The position numbers were made by a program, and so were the translations under genes. Source: Haliclona indistincta (Eukaryota > Porifera > Demospongiae > Haplosclerida > Chalinidae). Taken from it: DNA of 64,000 nt. Positions within the stretch are counted from its first letter, which is position 1; each line of letters starts with the position of its first letter. Positions 48,300-64,000 of this stretch are shown one piece after another. The notes under the pieces are model-generated. The model saw only the letters and a program-made list of their open reading frames with translations, ran no database searches and was not told the origin of the DNA. Location of the stretch: the NCBI GenBank assembly GCA_964017065.1, contig OZ024784.1:9033152-9097151 (forward strand), written 5' to 3'.

Positions 48300-49538
48300 G
48301 GGCGTTCTTTCCATAGTCAGCAGCCTAGAGCCTACAGCTGCCGCGTACCCCCAACGCACGCAGAATAGATTCTCTTCCCACAACCAATTCAAGATGCAAG
48401 ATCATTATTTGCACCAAGCGCAGCCGCGTCGACCTCGTTCAGCTCTTGCTAACGTGAAGCACCAGATCTACCATCCCAGGCTACCCACGCTGCGCAGAAT
48501 GGACATGGACTCCGTGCTACACCATCTGACCGGGGAACACTCCCGCCAAACCACCTTGTGCAACAAAGGTACTACCAAAAGCAGGCTCAGAACTAAAATA
48601 TTTTGTTGCACCATTATACTACGTGCAAAAATTGATTTTCTTAAAAACTGAGTCGGTAAACTTAGTGTTTATATTTTTGCAGATGACTTCAACAATTGTT
48701 ACAGTGTGGTGCCAAGGAGTAGGCTCATCTTGCATTGCAAGGTTGTCTAAAGACTCTGTGTTAAATTGTGTGAATTAGTACCAGACTAGTGATAAATATT
48801 AGTTCAGCTGTGAAGTATGCTGATGAATATACAATTATGTTGAACAATAGATTATATCTCACCACTAGCAAGTGTATTCACAGTCCAGTAAACAAACCTA
48901 AAGCATAATTATTCACTATCACAGAATTTGCTGAATCCATCAAATCAACCAGCAATTCACAACTACAAGCCAGTGACTAAAGGGTAATACACTGACTTAC
49001 ACACTATGTTATGATTATGCATATCATGACCACAGGACCAATCACTATGGTGAGAAATGGTCCAACATAATGAAGGATTTGAGGACGATGGAGGTAACCA
49101 GAAATCAAGGTGAGTACAGGCTGCAACTATACAGTCATTATTCTGTTGCATAATTCAGCCAATAATGTCCATGGATTAGTACCAAGACGAAGACATCCCG
49201 ACATCACTTCCTCTTGGCATGTTAGTACATTAATCCTTGCGCTACAGTTATTATGGTAATCTGTCACACAGCAATCTCTGGCTGTGAGGAGCACAATCCA
49301 GCAAGAGCAAAAGCACAGTATAGCTAAAGGCAAATGGTCACGACCAATTACGCCAAAACCAATGCCGGCCACAATGTAGTAAGTGACTACGAAATAATGT
49401 CTTCAGCTCTCAACTATCATCTATCATTAACAGCAGCCGATACAGGAGCTCATCACGGTGAGAAACATGTTTAATGACATGTTCAATCCTATCTGTATCA
49501 TTGTTCACAGACCTCAGTCAGCATATCCATGGCACTGA
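48300..49538 (+). CDS. Tentative multi-exon gene, basic Arg/His/Pro-rich protein
   Basis: Not recognised. A first open stretch (about 48312-48568) encodes basic sequence (HLHQAQ-like, QPRRPRSALANVKHQIYHPR). Frame-consistent small exons can then be joined by GT..AG: 48683-48741, 48925-48983, a 14-base exon 49036-49049, a short exon near 49075, one near 49160-49220 (VHGLVPRRRHPDITSSWH), one near 49272-49377 (KGKWSRPITPKPMP), one near 49434-49457 and a last one ending SRPQSAYPWH with TGA at 49536-49538. The start codon was not located. Good frame agreement across seven joints is the only support; several exons could be wrong. Confidence 0.35.
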
Positions 49539-49766
49539 GGATCATGCAGACCTGCTGTGATATGATTCTGTCCTATCAGTAGCTGCTAATAATGAGTGTC
49601 AGAACTGTGCATGTTCAAGTATTGAATGAAGTCAAAAATTCTACTCAAACGTGACAAAATTAAAAATGCAAGAGCCGCCATACTATGTGTGTGGTGTACA
49701 TTAAACAGATTGATCTACAGATCATAGTTCATGACTTTTAACAACTACTGAGCTAGATATCTTTCG

Positions 49767-51420
49767 CTAGAGCTCAAATTTCTTCAGAACATTGCGTTTC
49801 TTGGTGAAATCGTCAGACTTCTTGGCACTAATAGCACCACCTGCACACGAGAGAGAATGAGCTTCTGCCATAATACAGAGGTGTAGACTCACTCAGCATT
49901 CTGCCTAGTCGGTCTGTCTCAGTTTTCACATACTCAGCTCCACGTTCGACTATCTTCTTCATTACCTTAACATATATATCCGCACTAGAGTTGGAAACAC
50001 GACAATTACACTCATTACACACACACACACACACTCACTACGACTCATACTAACTTAGGGTTTTCAAGAGATTTAGCTTTTGACTCAGCTTCAGTAAGAA
50101 TGTCACCTTGTGAGCTGTCATCCTTCATGAACTTGGTAGCAATCACATCCATTTCCTCGACAAGACCAGCCTAAGTAAAGCAGAATTGTAAATATACACT
50201 TTTCCTCTCTATATTCTGTTAGTTTACCTGAGCACTGAGTGCCCCACCAACCACTCTATGGGTGCCACACTTCTTGTTAAGAAAGCTAACAAGATCATTA
50301 GCAGTTCGACCACCCTCGTACTGGGAGAAGAAAATTACTACTACGAGCACACTTACATTCTGTAGCACTTACATTTTCTGGCTTATCCTTGCTTCCTGGA
50401 GCAAAGAACTTGAGAGTGGGAAACCCACTGACATCATACCTGGGCAATCAGAACGAATAAACACAGAGTCACATGATATACTCATCACCTTGTTCCAAGG
50501 GAACGATGAGCATCAGCGTCAACTTTTGCAACCACACACTACAATACAATGATATCAGCTAATCACACTAACAGTGATTGGTAGCCTCACATTTTCTTCA
50601 TTTTTGAACGTCTCAGCTACCTCATCAAAAACTGGAGCCAGAGCTTTACAATGACCACACCCTGATAGAGAACAGAAAGAAGCAAGGTCTGTACACAGTA
50701 TCTTGCACTACTCACAAGGAGCAAAAAACTCTACAAGAACGTTCTTGTCATTGTCTATAGCCAGTTTATCAAAGTTGGAAGGAGTTAGATCAACAACAGA
50801 GCTTGGAGGAGCAGCCTTGACACGCCCACTAGCACCTGACACACGAGAAAGAGTGTTAGTCATACTGGAGTCAATGATATACCAGATTTCTCATTGATGA
50901 AGCCAATGATATCATCTGCTGTGCGACCACCATTGTAGCTGGAGAAGAGACAATACAGAGAGTCACATGATCAGAACACTCACTCCTCTGGTTCTGTGCT
51001 TCCCTTAGGAAAGAATTTAAGTGTTGGGAACCCTCTCACTCCAAACCGTCCTCCCAAAGCTCTATCAGCATCAGCATCCACCTTAGCAACCAGGACATCA
51101 GGAGAATTGGCAAATGCTGCTCCCACTTCTTCGTATGCTGGAGCAAGTCTTTTACAATGACCACACCCTAAATTACAGTGTAATTTAAACCACACATCAA
51201 AATCTAGTTCATGTCTTCATGATTGCACTTCACTTACATGGAGCATAGAACTCCACAAATACACTTCTTGAACCATCGACAAACTGCGAGTGAATATAAA
51301 AAATTATCATTGTTAAAGAGCCAGACAAGCTACCTGATCAAAATTATCACTGTTGAGATCAACAACTATAGCATGAGTCACCGAGAGCAGCGCTGCAACG
51401 AGTAATGCTGTGGACGCCAT
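49767..51420 (-). CDS. Protein disulfide isomerase, two thioredoxin domains plus ERp29-type C-terminus
   Basis: About ten exons from ATG at 51420 to TAG at 49767. Signal peptide ([17 protein letters not shown]), then two a-type thioredoxin domains, each with the WCGHCK active site split by a phase-1 intron (exons starting 51167 and 50661) and FPTLKFF strands ([28 protein letters not shown]). Between them [13 protein letters not shown] and [13 protein letters not shown] helices. The C-terminal ~100 residues ([40 protein letters not shown]) form an all-helical ERp29c (D) domain. The end KFEL resembles an ER-retrieval signal. The enzyme forms and shuffles disulfides in the ER; EGF-rich neighbours would be typical clients, though linkage proves nothing. 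This a-a-D plan is best known from plants, fungi and amoebae. Confidence 0.88.
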
Positions 51421-51596
51421 GACAGTAAATGCACGTGCAAAGTAAATAAAGTGGTCAGGAGGTTAGGTTATTAATCTAGGTTACAACAACTTAATTAACT
51501 AGAGTAGCGCCAAAGAACTTGTGTGCGAGAGCAAACAACAATTTAAAAATCGTTCTAATGCGTTGTACAGCGAGCCGTAAAAATTAGTGCACTAAA
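51421..51596. promoter_or_regulatory. Divergent promoter region
   Basis: 176 bases between the PDI start (-) and the start of the next plus-strand gene. AT-rich with GCACGTGC (an E-box CACGTG, ~51431-51438) near the PDI side. bHLH-ZIP factors bind such sites; its use here is inference. Confidence 0.4.
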
Positions 51597-52198
51597 ATGG
51601 TATTCAAGCTTTGCCTCAGTTGTAAAGCCAAGGTTAGTCCAAAAACAATGCACAGCTACTGGATAGCTCTTTTTTGTTGCAAGAAATGCTTTCGTCGCTA
51701 TGTTGCATTTGAAAATGTTAAAAAATTGCAGAATCATGTACGATGTAAGTTGTGTCAGAGTTGTGGTAGCTCGTTTGGAAGAGGTGGCACAAAGAAATCC
51801 AAATCTTGTGGCAAGTCCTCTGTGGAAAGGAACAGATCACATGAGACCGAAACTAACTTGGAAGTTGCTCAGGTAGCTACAAGGGCATTAAAAATTAATT
51901 ATTTTCTTTTATTTTACAGGTGCTAAAGTCACTCGAAGAAGTGTCTTCAAATCTTTTGAGGACGATCAGTCCCAAGTCGTCCAGCTCATCTTTCCAGCCA
52001 CGCCCTATTTTGCCAGCAGTTCCTGGTGCCAGGTATAAAAGAACACTGACAGCTCTTGCAGCACATCTTGCATCCATGAAGAGCATACCAATAGAGAGTG
52101 GAAGCAAGATTACTGACATAGGCAAGAGACAGGGAGAGGTGGCAAACACCACAGCTAGCACCTCATTATATTTTCCTCCTGCTGCTGTAAGTATGTGA
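51597..52198 (+). CDS. Unknown Cys-motif protein
   Basis: Not recognised. Exon 1 (51597-51872) encodes a start MVFKLCLSCKAKVS and further CxxC/CC pairs (FCCKKCFRRY; CKLCQSCGSSFGR), enough for one or two zinc-ribbon-like sites, then a basic Ser-rich stretch. Exon 2 (51920-52198) is Ser/Pro-rich with LEEVSSNLLRTI and LTALAAHLASMK helices. Reading through the GTAAGT at ~52189 gives a stop at 52196-52198; splicing onward is possible but I found no good partner exon before the next gene's likely start. Nuclear role is a guess from composition. Confidence 0.5.
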
Positions 52199-52490
52199 TA
52201 CGAGTCAATACAACTGTAGAAATTCAGCGATGCAAATTGAACAGTGCTACTGCTGCACATTTTGCATAATGAGTGCATAATGAGGTTGACAGTATGAGAA
52301 AGCACTCCATGCAGCATCCATAAAATTCCGAGTAATTTTAAAGGCTGCTTGTATGTAGTGCTACTTCTGTGTATGCATAATATACCTAGACTGTCTTTGG
52401 GTTTTGTTTAACTTGCAACAAGCACCAGAGGTCCGGCCCCTGATTTGGCGGGGAAAATTTTGTGCGGGACCATCGCTCAACGAGGAAAAC

Positions 52491-54738
52491 ATGGCGAGCA
52501 CCGCTGGCTTTAATAACTTTACCAAACCCTGTCGACGATGTCAATCTATGGAGCACGTCAGGCAATCCGCGTGCAGAAATTGTGGACTCGTGTTCTTTGC
52601 CAAAAAATCCAGTAAGAAGTTTAGAATGAGAGAACTTCGAGCTAGGCGGAGGGAAAAGCCCTCAAAAAAGCCAGTGTCTTCGGGGTCTCCACACCTAGAC
52701 CAACCAGGACCGTCGCACCTAGTGAGTAATAGTATTAGCTAAAACAGAGGCAGTGTACAGGTAGTGTCACGTTTAGCACGGGACACGATTCCCTCAACCA
52801 CTGGAGGCATACACATGTATGTATGTGATTGTCTGTCTATCAGGTGGATTGTTTGTCGCTCACTGCATAACTACTATAGACTCCCTTAGTGGCTACCTTA
52901 ATACAATGAAATAATATTCTAGCGAGTATTCTAGTCACGCCCATACTGGTGACGCCCATGCAGACGCCATTTTATGGGGCAAGACCATGTTATGGCCTAT
53001 GCAAACATGTTGTCGGTGGCAGAAAAAGCTAAATTCCAGCTAAAATTAGAAGTTTTGTACCATGGTAAAGATCTTGTCAGTTGAAAAAGAAAGAATTGCT
53101 TTCCAGGCCATCCCAAACGGTTGGTACAGCCGACTGCACAACACAAATGCACCATCTTGTCCGAGAAAATGGCGTCTACGTGGGTGGCGTGATTAATATT
53201 CAATAGGGGATTTAGCCACTAAGGGGGTCTATAAATGCTGAAACAATTAATTGCAGTGACCAAGCAGTCATGCCCAGCTTATTATATGACAGCTGCCTGT
53301 GAATCTACTGAGGCATCGGCAGACGTGTCAACTTTTTTACAAAGGAGTGACATGGTTTCAAATTGACTCACAAATTCATTACCTCATGCCCAATAATGTT
53401 ATTGCAATTATTACGTCATAACCATTAGTAGTCACGCTCATCCAGTAAACGTGCACATTCTTTTTTGCTGCTAGCACGCTTCTTTTACATTGCTAGTAGG
53501 CTTCTCCTGACATTAAAACCTAGTGGGAATGGTTATCCAGTTTATTGCTGAAATGCATGACATTTGGGCTAGCATACTTGTATGCATGTGAGTGTGAGAT
53601 GGCCTACAATCAGTGTGTCTCACACACACTATGTGCGAGAGTTGGCATGTCTGTATCAGCACCTATGCATGATGCTACATGTATAACTGTTCATTATTAT
53701 TGTTTTCTTGATGCTAGGCAAATAACTGCCACGATGTATTGAGTGATGCTGACATTGATGGAGAATCATCAGCTGACATTAATGGAGAATCATCAGCTGA
53801 CATTAATGGAGAATCATCAGCTGACATTAATGGAGAATCATCAGCTTCTGAACAGCAACCGGACGAAGACATGGACAACAGCGAGAGTGTGGCACAAGAG
53901 GAGAAGTGTGTTGATTCTGAACAGGTATTGGTTGAGGAGAAACAGACTAACACTGAAGAGAAGAGTGAAGAGGAGAGTCCAAAACCAGTCACCAGTGATA
54001 ATATAGCAACTAGTGCCAGTACTGTTCACAAGCAACCTAGTACAACCATCACTTTCACTAGGTCACCAGCAAAGGGCAGTGCAGAATACCGTGAGGTGAA
54101 TAACATAACATCTGATAGTCATAATGTGTATCCGTTATATAATTATTTTGTGTTACTCAGCGAATCAAGAAGTTAGAGGATCTCCGGCTACCTCCTCTGC
54201 TACGGTCTAGCTACCTCACTTCAGCTGTCTCTCGTTCAGCCTGGTCAGTGAAGGGTAACCCAGGACAGTCCTCTGGGAATGTATGTTGCTCATGGTCTAT
54301 CTGTATGTAAATTGTTAAAATAATTGTCTTTATCATTCTAGGGAGATGGGAGTGATGGCACTACGGTCAGGAAAGTAAGTATGGCACATTCTCTCATATT
54401 GTGTACAAAAATATTAAACTTTTCAACAAGTATACTTGCGTATTTGTTTTTTTCAGGGTCCTAAAGTAAAGATTGTCAAAAGATCACAGAAACCAAAGCG
54501 TCTCACTGACAGACCAGCTGCAGCTAGCAAGAAGAAAGAGACGGAAGTTGGAGATGACCAGAAGAAAGGAAGAGGGAGGCCAAAGGGATCAGGATGGCTG
54601 CAGCAGGAGAAAGAAGATGAGTTAGAGCAAGTGCTAGAGGATCGAGGAGAATTCTTCTCACTTGTTCTTGTCGGTATTAATGGTAGATTGTCACAACAGA
54701 ACACTTTCTGGAACAAACTAAAGAAACAGTCATCATAA
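52491..54738 (+). CDS. Unknown zinc-ribbon/AT-hook nuclear protein
   Basis: Exons 52491-52720, ~53720-54095, 54161-54279, ~54341-54373, ~54458-54738. The chosen start (MASTAGFNNFTKPCRRCQS) follows a good AAAACATGG context. Residues ~13-35 form a CxxC...CxxC ribbon (CRRCQSMEHVRQSACRNCG), followed by a strongly basic helix (FRMRELRARRREKPSKKP). Exon 2 has four SADINGES repeats and an acidic stretch. The C-terminal exon carries KKGRGRPKGSG, a classical AT-hook, and an acidic helix. This suggests a DNA-binding nuclear protein; family unknown. The first intron (~1 kb) is long for this locus and I see no gene in it. Confidence 0.6.
53748..53843. repeat. 24-base coding tandem repeat
   Basis: Four units of GCTGACATTAATGGAGAATC plus ATCA (the first has GAT for AAT), translated SADINGES. 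Nearly identical at the DNA level, so recently expanded or homogenised. Confidence 0.9.
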
Positions 54739-54933
54739 CGCCACTATATCACATTCATTCTATTCCAATAATGTACAGTTGATAAAAGATTTATAAACAA
54801 TGTTGAATGATAAAGGCAGCTATTGTTTACTGAAGGGTTGGTATGAGCCTGGTTTGACCCAGGATAATCCATTTGATAGACCACCACTCTTCATAGATAC
54901 ATCACTACTACTAGCCTGGTTCAGCTGTGGAGA

Positions 54934-55470
54934 CTATAGTGACTTGTGGTGCACATGACGGCTGTCACCCACCTCTGGTTCAAATATTTCCTTTCTTGCA
55001 GTTCTCATTACTTCAGCTTGCCACTCTCCTATACTGTATGATGTAGTATCATACTGTACTAGTGGAATAGTTGTTCACTAACTGTAATGAATTTGGGTCA
55101 GAAGGGTCAGGAGTAAGTGCTGCTTCCCTACACTGCTCAACGTTTTCTCTCACTCTCTGCTCAAACTCTTTCTTGTCACTGCTGTACCTATGATGAGAGG
55201 CAACCACTGCACTAGTCACTCACAGCCTGTACTTACAGGTGGGCAGCTGATTTGTTGAGAGGGTTTCTAGTGTCAATATTGACGAAGACCCTTCTTGCAT
55301 AGAGCAGTAGATTGTGCAGGTAATTAACATCTCTCCTGAGCATAGTGCATAATCATGATTATCCTGACATGATTCGTACTACCTCCATCTCTGGAATTCT
55401 CTCTTAGTCTCTAACTCTCCAGTGTAGTAGTCTATTAGAGGATGGTATACTCCGGACTGAAAGTCTAAAC

Positions 55471-55548
<78 letters not shown>

Positions 55549-55997
55549 AGAGAGATGCAATCAAAACCAAGCTCACCGGGCTGCCTCCATCAGGGTAGTT
55601 GGTTGGAATAGAGAGAGTGAACCGAAGTATTGCACCACGATATACACCAGCTCTGACAAACAGTAATCCATACCACACTAGAGTGAAGGTGACTATAGCT
55701 ACAGTAGTGATGAGAAATGGTGCTCACTCAATGATGATGTACTAGAAGGAAGCACGTACACTCCTGGAACAGGATGTCGTAGTAACTGAGCACTGTAGTG
55801 AAAAGCATCATTGCAGCTAGCTAGCTTGATCGATCATACTTTAGCACTCACTATTCTGCTGCTAAGGTAGACTCAAGAAAAAAGCCCCCATATTTTGACA
55901 AAACTTCTTCTTTTCTCATTGTTAGAGGTGACTTTGAACGATCAGGTCGCGTTAGCAACGGGGAAGATCTTTCTATAGCTGTCTCAAGCGAAGCCAT
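54934..55997 (-). CDS. AKTIP: AKT-interacting protein (FTS), inactive E2-like
   Basis: Starts at ATG 55997 (an upstream in-frame Met at 56069 is possible) and ends with TAG at 54934-54936. The exons give the UBC/UEV-like fold of AKTIP: YGGFFLESTLAAE, LRHPVPGVYVLPSSTSSL, AGVYRGAILRFTLSIPTNYP, RLDFQSGVYHPLIDYYTGEL, NYLHNLLLYARRVFVNIDTR, NPLNKSAAHL. As in the family there is no catalytic Cys after the HPL motif, so it should not carry ubiquitin. AKTIP joins Hook proteins in the FTS-Hook-FHIP dynein adaptor on early endosomes. One intron is filled by a long (GA)n tract. Confidence 0.9.
55467..55547. repeat. (GA)n microsatellite in an AKTIP intron
   Basis: About 80 bases; read on the gene's (minus) strand it is a CT tract that runs straight into the CTCAG acceptor before the exon encoding RLDFQSG. 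Confidence 0.95.
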
Positions 55998-56896
55998 TTT
56001 GATTTTGTCCTCGTAGAACTTGCCACGCCCACGTGGATGCAAACTCCATGAAATGTTTGCATGGAGCATCTATGCATGGAGTTTGCATACGACTTGCTAG
56101 AGTGTTGTCACCGTGAGAAATATGCTAGCAAGTTTTTTAAATATGGCTTACACACTGATTATTTGTTGTTTATTAATAATAATTTATCAAAATTGCTTGG
56201 ACACACACAATAGCAATATAAACATGCTAACACAAGGCATGCACCCGAAAATTAATTATTTTGTTTAGTTAAATTCTTAAATGATGAAAAGGTTGAGATA
56301 TACTTACAATATCAAAATTAATATTATTAAAAGGAAAAAGAAGCAGAGAACGAGTTAGTTTTAGACTGGTGAGTCAAGAAGGGTGAGAGGATGCAGATAT
56401 CTTGAAGAATAAGGAATCCTCCTGAACTCAACAGGTGCATTGGTGTTGATTAGCTTGTTGCCTTATAAATTTTATGGCTTGTTCAGATCTTTGATAATTA
56501 TTGTGATAATTATAATTATTATGTCATTGAAGAAATCTAGGATAAAATAATAATTATGGTGCAATTCGCGATGCGATTTCAGCCAATAATTTTTAATTGA
56601 AAAACTAGAAGCATGATGTATGGTAAAATTTTAAGAAAATTTGGCCCAATGAATGGACCAAAGCATTCACCGTTCATAATAAATTTTTTATTTTTCATAC
56701 ATAGCGTTTTTGATCGATCAGTAAAATAAACCGCGCCTACAATCTGAAAAGGCCACACCTACCAAAGTCAAGTGACCAGCTGGAGGCGCAGGTACAAGGC
56801 GAGTACTCCCGGCGAGAGTGCTGTTGTTGGTTCGCCCAGCAAGCTAACGCATTACTGATATATACAACTTTCAGCAGCAAAACTGTGGAGATTAAA
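55998..56896. other. Divergent intergenic region AKTIP/MROH1
   Basis: About 900 bases, very AT-rich in the middle (56150-56740). No coding exon, RNA gene or repeat family recognised. Confidence 0.5.

Positions 56897-64000
<7,104 letters not shown>

Overview
The window is nuclear DNA from a multicellular animal with a compact genome. Genes are packed on both strands, often tens of bases apart. Most have many exons and introns of about 45-100 bases with GT..AG ends, and the products are metazoan families (ESRP, Spire, AGXT2, ENTR1, AKTIP, MROH1). Gene density, tiny introns and the abundance of EGF-repeat receptors suggest a demosponge such as Amphimedon. That assignment is inference; I could not search a database. 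All exon borders were read by eye from splice signals, frame and family similarity, so single borders may be off by a base or more.

Layout. 1-146: 3' end of mitochondrial Phe-tRNA synthetase. 323-1827 (-): protein made of dsRNA-binding domains. 1882-5017 (+): ESRP splicing factor, 54 bases away and divergent. 5131-7898 (+): Spire actin nucleator. 8116-36783 (+): a recombining cluster of EGF-rich surface or secreted proteins. I call the gene types A, B and C. They run A1, B1, C1, an A2/B2 hybrid, C2, A3, B3, C3 and a large terminal gene B4. Each begins with a signal peptide, a short Cys motif and a ~125-residue beta-rich domain I do not recognise, followed by EGF repeats. A and B types end in a transmembrane helix and a short tail with a tyrosine motif. 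B1, C1, C2, A3 and B3 carry stops, frameshifts or deletions; A1, A2/B2, B4 and probably C3 are open. The repeat unit carries the last exons of Spire with it. 37211-39599 (-): another EGF receptor with a mucin-like stalk, sharing EGFs with B4.

39681-44645 (-): AGXT2, with a repeat-filled intron. 44721-46292 (+): ENTR1. 46507-47514 (-): an unknown secreted helical protein whose introns are all phase 0. 48300-49538 (+): tentative gene. 49767-51420 (-): protein disulfide isomerase with two thioredoxin domains plus an ERp29-type C-terminal domain. 51597-54738 (+): two unrecognised Cys-motif, nuclear-looking proteins. 54934-55997 (-): AKTIP. 56897 to the window end (+): MROH1, incomplete.

Mobile DNA: two inverted copies of a ~1.2 kb non-coding element with TA target duplications and a perfect ~150-base internal inverted repeat (20061-21304 and 40765-41961), a palindromic MITE-like insertion near 12.9-13.2 kb, and a possible KDZ-transposase remnant near 40.5 kb. 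Three very long CT microsatellites each sit directly before a splice acceptor.
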